Assembly: GCA_963682005.1 (NCBI GenBank)
Contig: OY820914.1
Span: 620,001 to 684,000 of the forward strand
Direction: 5' to 3'
Length of the DNA stretch: 64,000 nucleotides
Source: CAIYUC01 sp963682005
GTDB lineage: Bacteria; Bacteroidota; Bacteroidia; Bacteroidales; FEN-979
In this document: positions 52,901 to 62,300 of the stretch, piece after piece
How the letters are laid out: each line of letters begins with the position of its first letter
How positions within the stretch are numbered: position 1 is the first letter of the stretch
The notes under the pieces: generated by a model
The model's database searches: none
The model's input: only the letters and a program-made list of their open reading frames with translations
Told to the model about the DNA's origin: nothing
Made by a program: the position numbers and the translations under genes

Positions 52901-53986
52901 TCCTGCATGACAGATTTAACCGGATCATTTTATTTTCCCAACTGCCAGCAGGGATATAATGTCATGAATGTCAATACCTCGAAACCCTGGGGCGGGGTGA
53001 ATGGAACTGATGCACTGGAGATCCTTCGCCATTTTACCGGCCTGGAACCAATCACCGAACCGGTAAAATTGCAGGCAGCCGATGTCAATAACAACGATGC
53101 TATCAACGGGACGGATGCACTGAAAGTCAAGCGGCGCTTTGTTGGACTTGACTCCGGTTTTGACCGGGGAGACTGGACCTTTGCCAAACCAACATCCGGG
53201 GGTGACTCGATATATTGCGGAGGTTCGGATGTCGTGCAGGATTTCTATGCACTCTGTGTGGGAGATGTGAATGCCTCATACCTGCCACCCGCAGGAATGA
53301 AGAATCACCAGGGAGTGTTGTTGAGCTATGAAGACACAATATCGGTTTACCCGGGACAGATATTTGAATTACCGGTCATTTCAAAGCGCGAACTCTCCTT
53401 TTCCGCCCTTTCCATTGTCCTGAAGTTTCCCCCGGAACAGCTCCATGTCCTTGATGTCACAATGAACAAGCCCGGTCTGTTGTTTAATATTGCAGGGGAT
53501 CAATTGAGGATGGTGTGGTCTGAGATCAGCCCTTCGGTTTTGCAGCCGGGTGAAGAACTGATAAAAATTACGCTCCGGGCAGCTGATAATTTATCAGAAA
53601 ACTCCATGATCAGGATTGGTATGACCGATGTGAGTGAAATGGCAGAAGCTGAGTGCAAAATAATTGACCTTGTCACCCTTAAAAGCAGCCTCATCAAAGG
53701 AGCGGCAACTGCCGGATTAGGCGACGATCCCGGGCAGGTCACCCTGAAGGTCCTCCCGAACCCAAACAAAGGGGAATTCCTGGTACAGGCTTATCCGGCC
53801 ATTAATCAGACATTCACCTTAACCCTGACGGAATGCAAAGGAATGCAAGTTAAAGTTCTGCATGGCATCCGCCTCCGGAATGGGACCTCGGAGCTATTGA
53901 ATTTTAACGGGTTGCGGCCAGGGGTTTACCTGCTTAGCCTAAAAAACGGATCAACAGAAATTACAGGAAAGGTATTTATCAATTAA
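49943..53986 (+). CDS. Large secreted FG-GAP protein with Lcl, dockerin-like and cohesin-like modules and T9SS domain
   Basis: The 1347-residue protein has a signal peptide (1-23), Ig-like N-terminal repeats (25-185), an Lcl/DUF1566-like domain (about 188-350; NDWFLPSIGELELLYSKL, then YYSGSDYWTS), at least seven FG-GAP/VCBS-type repeats (about 450-850; DYNNDGYLDAI, DYNNDGLPDIL, DYNNDGFPDIL, DFNNDGNPDFV, DYDNDGDLDFA, DFNNDGKLDIL), an FN3-like part (850-945), a dockerin-like pair (about 960-1060; GVNGTDALEILRHFTGL, then DVNNNDAINGTDALKVKRRF), a cohesin-like domain (about 1110-1230) and a T9SS sorting domain (about 1265-1347). A surface or secreted protein of unknown task, with calcium-binding repeats. 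Confidence 0.82.
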   Translation: MKIIYHLLVWLFVFMTFHLSGQQIYDAIAGDTVILRLLNNPDGELRWQEKDDSLSLWNDIPGSYTDTAHYLIGANNSGFKYFRAILTHTNQYFFPAFNKMVMPNPPPYGGWMIFLTSVQNYTAVQWQQKTDSLSPWTDIPGATSNTYQFVTHDPAVLSYEFRLRVNNPLYLCKSYSFPLTIRICNDISGFLSGHYYGGGLIFYTDTANGTGLAAAPRDQGASVWGCTGTSIPGASGSAIGTGAQNTAAIVSGCTSQGIAAYVCDTLNLNSYNDWFLPSIGELELLYSKLHGNSLSGYYSGSDYWTSTETSANDAYAYSFAASWYWPTNKGTGWNRVAPIRSFDVSVPQKITTVLMPNSVVANISVQFLPNNLNSVIANYTEEVESGATLNWDFAGGTVISGSGKGPYLIMYNDAAVRQITLYITSGTCTSPTYSSNEFRLPLFENTNPAFPAVTTGASEWFDYNNDGYLDAIITGSDTTRLYRNDAGAGFSAVPYSFPSLSYSNLAIGDYNNDGLPDILLFGKTDSVNITRLYKNEGNESFSQDSSEFPGVLYGSAKFIDYNNDGFPDILLSGEDNNGDPLTRLYKNNKTTPFTEVQSGIINLKNSAIAVCDYNHDQFSDFIITGNNGPTRYSRIYKNTRGAFTDIGAPVSAVNSGGVDWGDFNNDGNPDFVISGMNCNPTSWSSNCLTYINSATLQIFQNNGNDSFSMATARSGYMAYARSSLKNGDYDNDGDLDFAITGVVGVGECTVGIGGGADSLLEFLSSAPRVYRNDGNYALTDIQVNIPRCETAPNEFCVDAYFSSFSISWGDFNNDGKLDILRTANGDDGDYTSIYRNGMNSGNTPPCAPSGLHTVVIGDTIMFSWHRATDPETPQPGLSYNLRIGTTCGGNDILSSNSDTSGRRKLASMGNAFQDTCWRLHGLPPGTYYWSVQAIDNGFAGSSFSVADSFMIFPGTRISGIVKYNNPQNSPIDSSWICRYYGGLRNDSCMTDLTGSFYFPNCQQGYNVMNVNTSKPWGGVNGTDALEILRHFTGLEPITEPVKLQAADVNNNDAINGTDALKVKRRFVGLDSGFDRGDWTFAKPTSGGDSIYCGGSDVVQDFYALCVGDVNASYLPPAGMKNHQGVLLSYEDTISVYPGQIFELPVISKRELSFSALSIVLKFPPEQLHVLDVTMNKPGLLFNIAGDQLRMVWSEISPSVLQPGEELIKITLRAADNLSENSMIRIGMTDVSEMAEAECKIIDLVTLKSSLIKGAATAGLGDDPGQVTLKVLPNPNKGEFLVQAYPAINQTFTLTLTECKGMQVKVLHGIRLRNGTSELLNFNGLRPGVYLLSLKNGSTEITGKVFIN

Positions 53987-54564
53987 ATTTCCCTGCTGAA
54001 CCTGCTGTTGATCGACGTGTACTTCGTGAAACCTTTTAATTATGAATTTTGTCCTATTTCCTTGTCACTTTGTGACCCTGTGACCCTATTAAAACATACC
54101 TGGCTTAACCCTTCTCTAAGTCTCCTCTAAGTCTTCTCTAAGTCTCATCTAAGTTCAAAGGCTGTTCCTTTTGATGTTCCAGGCTTATGGCACCCAGGAT
54201 GACGCGCTTCTGTGAGGCTGTGTAACGCTTGGCAACTGGAATAAACCTCATAAACACTCGACTATAATTTCCCGTCGGCCTCATGGTCCGAATAAGCCGG
54301 AAGGAATTGTGGGCCAAGCTGTTCGGCAAATTCAAGATCATTTTGTCATTTTGGATATGACAATCAGGGCTATAAAAGTGTCATCGTTGCAGCAGTGTCG
54401 TGCACCTGGCTGCTGATTAAAATCAGGAACAGGCAATTTGTTTTTTATGAGTCTCTTGACTTCGAGCTTTTTTTCCTTATATTTACATGTCGAACAGCTG
54501 GATTTGATGAATGGTGTGGATTCGCAAAAACTATTGGTTTATTCCAATGCAAAAGCCGGATCGT
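53987..54564. other. Intergenic region between two dockerin-like genes
   Basis: The 578-bp stretch has a GTGACCCT tract (54061-54090), a four-unit 11-nt repeat (54114-54157) and otherwise no gene I can support. Frames of 67 and 73 codons there lack coding character. Confidence 0.6.
54114..54157. repeat. Four 11-nt tandem repeats CTCTAAGTCTC
   Basis: Starting at 54114, CTCTAAGTCTC repeats at 54125 and 54136 (CTCTAAGTCTT, CTCTAAGTCTC), and a degenerate ATCTAAG at 54147. The step is exactly 11 nt. A GTGACCCTGTGACCCT tract lies 30 bp before. It is noncoding. Confidence 0.75.
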
Positions 54565-55872
54565 ATGAAACACATTATTTTACCTTTGATTTTAGGGAAT
54601 TTGATCTTCTCATCATTGATGAGTCAACCCTTTTCCATCAGCGGATATATTTTATATAATAATACCGCGAATGATCCGATGGATAATGTGAAGCTGGTTC
54701 TCATCCTGAATTCAGTCAGGATCGACAGCACCGTCACCTCAGGAACAGGGTACTACCAGTTTAGCGGGCTGACGAACAACACCTATGCTGTTATCGCAAC
54801 CTGCTCAAAGCCCTGGCAAGGGGTTAACGGGACTGATGCCTTGAAAGTGCAGCGGCATTTTACAGGTCTTGAATTGCTTACTGAACCCGTGAGGCTGACT
54901 TCGTCAGATGTCAATAACAGCGGTTCTGTGAACGGAACCGATGCGCTCAAGATCAAACGAAGGTTTGCCGGGATGGATGCTTCTTTTGACCGTGGTGACT
55001 GGACTTTTGAAAAAGTTACGGGTGGAAATACGATTATTGTGTCCGGGGCGAATGTTTCTGAGAATTTTTATGCTCTCTGTACAGGTGATGTTAATGGGAG
55101 CAACGCTCCTTCACCAACCCTGGAGCTTGCTACAATAACAACTGCGACCATTACAAATATCACCCAGAATTCAGCAACCGGCGGGGGGAATGTGTTTTCT
55201 GATGGCGGTTCAACGGTAACAGCCAGGGGCATTTGCTGGAGCACCTCTGCAAATCCCACAATCAGCAATAGCCATAGTACCGATGGCAGCGGGACCGGGT
55301 CGTTTGAAAGCAACCTGACCGGGCTGACGCTGAATACACTATACTATGTGAGGGCTTATGCAACAAATAGTATTGGAACGGCCTATGGGAATCAGGTCAG
55401 CTATACAACCACATCCTCCGTATTCTCCATCGGACAGAATTATGGTGGCGGCATTATATTCTATATTGACGGCACAGGTCTGCATGGACTCATTTCTTCG
55501 ACCACAGACCAGAGCACGGGCGCAGCATGGGGATGCTTCGGAACAGAAATCGCGGGCATCTCCACTGCAATTGGCACGGGACAAAGCAATACAACAGCAA
55601 TAGTAAATGGATGCAGCGAGGCGGGGATTGCCGCCCGCATTTGCAATGACCTTGTCCTGAACGGATATGAGGATTGGTTTCTACCATCGAAAGATGAGCT
55701 GAATTTAATGTACCAGCAAAGAACTGTAATAGGCAATTTTACCAGTGGCTGCTATTGGAGTTCCTCCCAGTATTATTCTGTCTGGGCATGGTACCAGTAT
55801 TTCGGCCTTGGCGGACAGGACAATACTTATAAGAATTATCAATACTGTGTACGGGCCATCCGGGCTTTTTAA
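54565..55872 (+). CDS. Secreted protein with dockerin-like pair, FN3-like and Lcl domains
   Basis: The start is set at 54565 (MKHIILPLILGN..., a good signal peptide); the frame is open back to 54511. The 435-residue protein has a prealbumin-like start (about 25-80), a dockerin-like pair (80-165; GVNGTDALKVQRHFTGLE, then DVNNSGSVNGTDALKIKRRF and FDRGDWTFEK), an FN3-like domain (190-290) and a C-terminal Lcl/DUF1566 domain (295-435; EDWFLPSKDELNLMYQQ, then CYWSSSQYYS). It shares both the dockerin-like and Lcl modules with the gene before it, but in the opposite order and with no T9SS domain, so its surface anchoring is unknown. Confidence 0.72.
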   Translation: MKHIILPLILGNLIFSSLMSQPFSISGYILYNNTANDPMDNVKLVLILNSVRIDSTVTSGTGYYQFSGLTNNTYAVIATCSKPWQGVNGTDALKVQRHFTGLELLTEPVRLTSSDVNNSGSVNGTDALKIKRRFAGMDASFDRGDWTFEKVTGGNTIIVSGANVSENFYALCTGDVNGSNAPSPTLELATITTATITNITQNSATGGGNVFSDGGSTVTARGICWSTSANPTISNSHSTDGSGTGSFESNLTGLTLNTLYYVRAYATNSIGTAYGNQVSYTTTSSVFSIGQNYGGGIIFYIDGTGLHGLISSTTDQSTGAAWGCFGTEIAGISTAIGTGQSNTTAIVNGCSEAGIAARICNDLVLNGYEDWFLPSKDELNLMYQQRTVIGNFTSGCYWSSSQYYSVWAWYQYFGLGGQDNTYKNYQYCVRAIRAF

Positions 55873-55890
55873 ATAAAATGTTTATGGAGC

Positions 55891-55920
55891 GGATGGTCAC
55901 GCTGGTCTGTTTGACCATCC
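55891..55920 (+). terminator. Hairpin after the dockerin/Lcl gene
   Basis: GGATGGTCA (55891-55899) pairs with TGACCATCC (55912-55920), 9 bp perfect, 12-nt loop, 19 bp after the stop. No T run follows, so it is a weak or non-classical terminator. Confidence 0.4.
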
Positions 55921-56089
55921 CACGCCGATTTGTATCTTCCCCTGTTAGTTAGCACAATAGCGAAGGTTTGGAACAACCAGGTCATTCCTGCGGCAACAGG
56001 TCACTGACCATGACTTTTCCGTAAACGAGCTCCCGAATCAAAAAATAGTTAATTTTAAGACCCTTATTCCCGGAGGAAATTCACCTGAG

Positions 56090-57928
56090 ATGAAACATGT
56101 TGCGCTCATTCTTTTTTATTGCCTGATGCTTAGCCGGGCAGGAGCACAAAAACCTGAAGGCCCTGATAGCATGAATTGGAAAGAGATGAATGCAACAGAA
56201 AGATTTCATGTCCTGAACGAACTTACCCGTACCAATTGGAAAGTATCGGCCGCCAAAAGCATCCGGTACGGGAAAATGTGCCTTGAACTTGCAGAATCCA
56301 TGGATAATGACAGCTGCAGGATCGTAATACTCTATAACCTGGGTGTAGCATATTATTTCGATGCATCTTATGAAAAAGCACTTGGCTGCTTCTTCCGTGC
56401 CTTGGCCCTGAATGGAAAACAAAAGGACATGGAGTTTACAGGAAATCTTTATAATTCGATTGCCAACGTTTATCTTAATACAAAGATCTATGACAAGGCT
56501 TTGGTCTATTTTAAAAAATCCCTTGATATCAATTCAAAAAAACATGATAAATCAGGATTAGCCATCACTTCAATCAATATTGGCCGGCTGTACCAGATGA
56601 CAGGAGATCCAAAGGAAGCCTGGAGGCACCTTCAGAATGCAGTAAAACTCCTCGAAGAACAGGGTGATTCAGCAAAGTTTTCCGTAGCCTATAACAATCT
56701 TGCCGAAATATACCTGAAAATGAACAATAAGCCGATGGCACTGGAATATAATAGAAAAGCCCTGGCTTTAAGCATTCATTTCAAACAAAACTGGGAAATA
56801 GCATTTCTATTGAACAGCATCGGAGAAGTTTTCCTGGATCAAAAAAAGTTTGACTCAGCAGGCGCTTACTTTATTTCGGGACTTGATTATGCGCGTAGAA
56901 ACAAGAATCTTGATCTCATCATGGACAGTTACCGAAGCCTGACAAAGTACTACAGTGCAACGGGAAATTACAATGCATTCCTTGAAACGTTCAATCTTTA
57001 TAATGAGATCCGTGACAGCATATTCACAGAAAAGGTGAACACATCCATTGCAGAAATGCAGGTCAAATATGAAACGGAAGAAAAAGAAAAGGAAAATGCC
57101 CTCCAGAAACTTGAAATAAACAAACAAAGAAGTTTACGGAATTCTTTTCTTTTTACTTCAGTTATCATCATGATCGGTGTCGTGATCGTGTATTACAGGT
57201 ACCGTGTAAAACGGAATCAGAGCGTGTTGCTTGAAGCAAAAGTCGAAGAAAGAACGCTTGAACTGAGGAAAAGTGAACAGCGGATCCTCAGGAACACCAT
57301 TGAAACAGAGGAACGGGAGCGGAAAAGGTTTTCTGAAGATCTCCATGACGGACTTGGTCCTCTGCTCTCAACGATCAAGATTCATCTGGAACTGATCCGT
57401 TCACATAGCGGGAACAGGGATGAACAGGAGAATTTTATCCGGCTGGCATATGAACTGCTGGATGAAGCACTCCGCAGTACACGTGAAATTGCCAACAACC
57501 TTGTGCCAAATGTCCTCAATGATTTCGGTTTGCTGGAAGCGCTAAAAGATTACATCGAAAAGATCAACAGGCTGGAGACCGTGAAGATATTCCTTTCTTC
57601 TTCCGGCATGAACATCCGGCCAAATCAAAACATTGAAACGGCCATATACAGGATTGCATTTGAGCTGATCAACAATACCCTGAAACATGCCCATGCCACC
57701 AGGATTGATATAAGCATCGGAGAAATTGGCCAGGTTCTTGAATTTTCCTACAAGGACGACGGTACAGGCATTGACTGGCCCAGGTTCAATTCAGCAATTT
57801 CCGGAGGTCATGGCATACCCGACATTATCAGCAGGATAAAATCAATTAATGGCGAACTGGAGTTTGATACAAAAGGAAAATCCTTCGGTATCGTAATAAA
57901 AATCCCCTTATCGGTTTCAAGAGCATGA
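56090..57928 (+). CDS. TPR sensor histidine kinase (HisKA_3, NarX/LuxR-type)
   Basis: The 612-residue protein has a signal peptide (about 1-18), about six TPR repeats (60-330; AVAYYFDASYEKALGCFFRALAL-like, YDKALVYFKKSLDI, YNNLAEIYLKMNNKPMALEYNRKAL), one transmembrane helix (about 345-366), a coiled coil and a HisKA_3 dimerisation domain with His419 in SEDLHDGLGPLLSTIKIHLEL. The HATPase_c domain (515-610) has Asn529 in ELINNTLKHA and the DDGTGID loop. TPRs face the periplasm. It forms a two-component system with the next gene, which it overlaps by 4 bp (ATGA). Stimulus unknown. Confidence 0.88.
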   Translation: MKHVALILFYCLMLSRAGAQKPEGPDSMNWKEMNATERFHVLNELTRTNWKVSAAKSIRYGKMCLELAESMDNDSCRIVILYNLGVAYYFDASYEKALGCFFRALALNGKQKDMEFTGNLYNSIANVYLNTKIYDKALVYFKKSLDINSKKHDKSGLAITSINIGRLYQMTGDPKEAWRHLQNAVKLLEEQGDSAKFSVAYNNLAEIYLKMNNKPMALEYNRKALALSIHFKQNWEIAFLLNSIGEVFLDQKKFDSAGAYFISGLDYARRNKNLDLIMDSYRSLTKYYSATGNYNAFLETFNLYNEIRDSIFTEKVNTSIAEMQVKYETEEKEKENALQKLEINKQRSLRNSFLFTSVIIMIGVVIVYYRYRVKRNQSVLLEAKVEERTLELRKSEQRILRNTIETEERERKRFSEDLHDGLGPLLSTIKIHLELIRSHSGNRDEQENFIRLAYELLDEALRSTREIANNLVPNVLNDFGLLEALKDYIEKINRLETVKIFLSSSGMNIRPNQNIETAIYRIAFELINNTLKHAHATRIDISIGEIGQVLEFSYKDDGTGIDWPRFNSAISGGHGIPDIISRIKSINGELEFDTKGKSFGIVIKIPLSVSRA

Positions 57929-58578
57929 AGATCTACCAGATATATTTAGTTGATGACCATTCGATCTTCCTGAAAGGCCTTACGTTACTTCTGAATGAAG
58001 TCCCTGAATTTAAGGTTATAGGAGAGTCAAACAATGCGAGGGATTTTCTGAATGTCCTCGATCATGTTAACCCTGACATCGTGCTGATGGACATCCGGAT
58101 GCCCGGAATGAACGGCATTGAAGCTACCCGCAAAGCGCTTGAAAAATGTCCTTCATTGAATATCATTGCACTTACCATGTTCGGAGAGCATAAGTATTAT
58201 AAGCTGATGGCCGAGGCAGGAGCAAAAGGTTTTGTTCAGAAGGACGTAAAGAAAGAAGAGCTGGTCGAATCAATTATCAAGGTTGCTGAAGGAAATTCTT
58301 TTTTCTCAAAACAAACAATGACCGAACTTGCCAACGCTACTGATAGTGACGAGCCTGAAGACATAATGGAAGCAATGGGAGAACGGCTGACCGACCGTGA
58401 GTATAAGGTATTGGAATATCTTGTGAAAGGGCTTTCAGCGCCGGAAATAGCTGAAAAAATGTTCATCAGTCCACGGACAGTCGAGGGACACAGGGCAAAC
58501 CTGATCAGCAAGACGGGGACAAAAAATGTCGTTGAACTTGTGATCTTTGCTGTGCGATACCACCTGGTTTCCATCTGA
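57925..58578 (+). CDS. NarL/LuxR-type response regulator
   Basis: The 217-residue protein starts within the last codons of the kinase gene (ATGA overlap). It has a receiver domain with phospho-acceptor Asp56 in IVLMDIRMPG and the conserved Lys in GFVQKDV, and a C-terminal LuxR helix-turn-helix (about 150-210; LTDREYKVLEYLVKGLSAPEIAEKMFISPRTVEGHRANL). It is the cytoplasmic output of the adjacent TPR kinase and regulates unknown promoters. A similar 23-nt motif occurs twice just downstream (58598-58620 and 59066-59088) and might be its binding site. Confidence 0.9.
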   Translation: MKIYQIYLVDDHSIFLKGLTLLLNEVPEFKVIGESNNARDFLNVLDHVNPDIVLMDIRMPGMNGIEATRKALEKCPSLNIIALTMFGEHKYYKLMAEAGAKGFVQKDVKKEELVESIIKVAEGNSFFSKQTMTELANATDSDEPEDIMEAMGERLTDREYKVLEYLVKGLSAPEIAEKMFISPRTVEGHRANLISKTGTKNVVELVIFAVRYHLVSI

Positions 58579-58597
58579 GCCCGAAAAAATTCACCAG

Positions 58598-58620
58598 AAC
58601 ACGTAGATTTACGCTTTTAT
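58598..58620. promoter_or_regulatory. 23-nt motif, copy 1 (AACACGTAGAT..TAC..)
   Basis: AACACGTAGATTTACGCTTTTAT at 58598 is 20/23 identical to 59066-59088. The core CGTAGATTTACG has arms CGTA and TACG, so it is a short inverted repeat. Copy 1 lies between the LuxR regulator gene and the receiver gene. Confidence 0.45.
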
Positions 58621-58642
58621 CCTTCAACTGACAGGGATATTT

Positions 58643-59074
58643 TTGTTAAAAAATTCTCCTTTGAGAAATGTTTACATCATTGATGACCATATAGCCTTTC
58701 GCAGTGGTTTCCGGATGATGCTTGAAATGATCCCTGGAATAAACGTGACCGGCGTATCCCCCAGTAGTGCTGATCTTATTCCGGAAAGAACACTTTCTGC
58801 TACAGACATACTATTTCTCGATGTTCATCTCAGGAATACCGATTCGTTTCAGCTTACCCGGAGTTTGCACCAGCGATTCCCGGAGATGAAGATCGTAATT
58901 CTTTCCATGTTTTCGGAACCTGGTTATGAGACGGACGGAAAACAGGCAGGAGCCGACGCCGTTGTGCTGAAATCAGGGGTCAGCAATATATTGCACCCTC
59001 TTCTCCAGGAACTGTTCCCCGGGGAGTTCTCTTTTACCGGGAAATCCTTGCATCAGGCAAGGAAAAACACGTAG
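58643..59074 (+). CDS. Single-domain response regulator receiver protein
   Basis: The 143-residue protein is a receiver domain only: DDHIAFRSGFRMMLEMIPG, phospho-acceptor Asp60 in LFLDVHL, and Lys in VVLKSG. The start is a TTG at 58643; no ATG or GTG fits better, so the exact N-terminus is uncertain. It has no HTH. It lies 64 bp after the LuxR-type regulator. It may serve as a phosphate sink or as a partner for the kinase, or be a truncated regulator. It is followed by the second copy of the 23-nt motif and the large beta-helix gene. Confidence 0.7.
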   Translation: MLKNSPLRNVYIIDDHIAFRSGFRMMLEMIPGINVTGVSPSSADLIPERTLSATDILFLDVHLRNTDSFQLTRSLHQRFPEMKIVILSMFSEPGYETDGKQAGADAVVLKSGVSNILHPLLQELFPGEFSFTGKSLHQARKNT

Positions 59075-59088
59075 ATATACCCTTTTAC
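59066..59088. promoter_or_regulatory. 23-nt motif, copy 2
   Basis: AACACGTAGATATACCCTTTTAC at 59066 differs from copy 1 at three positions. It overlaps the end of the receiver gene and lies 260 bp before the beta-helix protein gene. Confidence 0.4.
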
Positions 59089-59348
59089 CGGGGAAGTATT
59101 CGGAATATATTTGTTCAATAATCCCGGATTCAGTTCAATACAAACCGGACTGTGATATCCGGGTTAACTCAAACCAGGGCACTCTTTTTTCAGACAAAGA
59201 GTATGTTTTGTTTATTCCCTGGACGGTATGTCAGGCATTCATACTTCTTTTTCTGTAAGTTATTTATGTTGAAACTGAACCCAAATATATTCCCTAAAAC
59301 ATCAATCCTACTAAGAATTAATGTCTTATCAATTAAACAGAAAATCTT

Positions 59349-62300
59349 ATGAAAAAGTTTACCCTTTTACCGATTGCAGTTTTCCTGATGAATTTTTCAT
59401 TCGGACAGGTCTCGGGAACCTTCACCATTCCCGGGGCAACATATAGTACCATTGCCTCGGCCATCGCAGCGCTAAATACATCCGGCGCAGGAGAAGGAGG
59501 AGCCATTTTCAATGTGACAGCCGGTTATACTGAAACTTTTGCATCACCTGCGGACGGGTATCTCACAATTCCGGTCAATCCGCCGACCTTAGCTAACCAG
59601 GTTATTTTCCAGAAGTCGGGTGAGGGGCCAAATCCCCGGATAACAGCTGCAGCTGGTACCGGGACAATGGATGCCATGATCGCAATTTCAGGGCTGAACT
59701 ATATTACATTTGACGGGATCGACCTCCAGGAAAGCACCGGGAATACAACAACCGGGACCCAGATGGAATGGGGTTACGCCATTTTAAAAGCATCAGGAAC
59801 ACAGGGTTCCTCGAACATCAAAATCGCAAATTGTACAATCTCCCTGAACAATACGAATATCGTGACCTACGGGATCTATTCAAACAATCACACCACTGCT
59901 TCCACCGCCCAGCTGATCGTGTCAGCTGTGTCAGGACAAAATTCCGACAACAAGTTTTATGGCAACACCATCACCAACTCGTACGGGGGCATATACCTTT
60001 ACGGTTATGCTGACCTGTCGGCCGGTTACCCATACTACGACCAGAATAATGACATCGGTTCAGCTGCTGGCAATACCGTTAACAATTTCGGCGGCGGTGC
60101 GACCGATGAATACCTTGTGACTGTATATTACCAAAATAACCTGACGATAGCCAACAGCAATATAAGCGGCACCGGGACAGGCAATGGTTCGATTTACGGA
60201 ATCTACGGGGGCGCGGCAAGCAACGCAAATGCGGACATATACGGCAATACGGTTTCCATCGTGCAATCGCTTGCCACGACCGGGACCATCTATGGGATAT
60301 ATATTCCTTACACCGGGTTAGGAACCGGTGGAACCAACAATACGTTGAATATATATAACAACACGGTGCAAAACTGCAGTGAACCTCGTGCAACCACTGC
60401 GGTTTTTTATGGGATCTACCAATTCTCACCGGTTTTCAATATAAATTTCTATGGCAACCTGGTAAATAATAATGTTTTTGCAGGAAGCCAATATATGTAC
60501 CTGTGTGTAAGTTATGGAGGTGTAGCGACCGGTGCCCAGTACGTATATAACAATACCGTTTCGAACAATCAGCGCTCGGGAGCCGGAACCCAGTCAGGCA
60601 CAGCCTATGTTTACTGCCTTTGGGTCCAGGGAAGTGCGAGAACAGTGGTCCATGACAACCAGGTCTTCAATAACAGCATACCGGGGCAGGTTTCACAAAA
60701 AGCCAATCTGTACGGACTCTATATAATGCCGGGTAATGTCACTGTGTACAACAACACCATCCATGACCAGATGATCACGAGCTCCTATTCCGGAACTGCT
60801 CCAACAAACACACTTTACGGGGGTATTTATTTGCAGCCATCTTACCATGCAAACAACTCCCTGCACAACAATACGGTTTATAATCTGACCATCAATCTTA
60901 CAGGCGGCGGAACCGGCCTGATATATGGGATATGGACGAATAACACCGACACCGTGCACGATAATCTTGTTTATAACCTGAATGTGAATTCGTCCTCTAC
61001 GGGGTTTGGATATGGCTACGGTTACTACTATTCTGAAGCAACTGCAGGACATACCGGCGTTTTTTACAGGAACCAGTTAAATAATGTAAAGATGGACGGA
61101 TCCGGGGCATATTTCCATGGGGCCTACATACACAATGGAACAGGAATCAATGTTTACAACAACTACATTTCCGATCTCAAAACACCATCTTCCTCAAACC
61201 CTGACGGGGTGAACGGGATTTATGTGAGAAACAACAACACGGTAGGGATCTATTATAACACCGTCCATCTTAATACCACAAGCAGTTCAACAGGAATATT
61301 TTACAGCGCCTGTGTACATTATGCTCCTACGGCTAACCCATCTTCACTGGATATGCGGAATAACATCCTTGTCAATCTCTCGACGGCCCCCGGCAGTCCT
61401 TCCTATGTAGCGGCCGCTTATCGGAGAAGCACCTCCTTTGGTTCCTATTCCACCCAGTCGGACAGGAATGATTTTTACGCAGGCACAGCGGGGCCGACCA
61501 ACCTCATCTATTATGATGCGGCCCATTCACTTACCACCCTGGCAGCCTACCAGGCATTTGTTGCTCCTTCCGACGCTAATTCTTTTACAGAGAATCCCCC
61601 GTTTGTGGACGTTACCACAACACCTTACAATCTTCATATTCAAACCAATGTTGCGACGTTGTGCGAGAGTGGCGGGGCACCTGTGACGATACCTGCAATT
61701 AACAGCGATTATGATGCTGATCCGAGATACCCCAACCCTGGATATCCCGATAATTCCTACCAGCCTGCAACCGCCCCGGATGTGGGTGCCGACGAATTTG
61801 CCGGCGGCCTGGTTGTGACAACCAAAACCCTTGGCGTAAGGCTTTTAGTGGAAGGATTTTACGACAATGCCACCCACCAGATGAATAAAGCACAGGAATG
61901 TCTTGACGGAGCGACAACATATAACAAATACGATGGAACGCAGGCGGATATTGTGAATATTTATCTCGTTCAGGATCTTGGCCCGTCATGGCCCGATCCG
62001 ATACCCTATGATTTCTCCGCCACGAATGTTCCCCTGGATGTTGATGGTACCCTCCAGGTCACAGGCATTCCCGGAACCATATCGGGAAACTACTACATCA
62101 TCATAAAGCATCGCCAGGGCGTTGAAACCTGGAGTGCAACACCTGTCCCGTTCTCAGGAAGTACAATTAACTATGATTTCGCAATTTCCGCAGGGAAGGC
62201 TTACGGGAATAATCAGAAACAGGTGGATGAAAGCCCTGCTTCGTATGCTGTTTACTCAGGTGATATATCAAGTATGACAGGTCTTCAGGATGGCTATATC

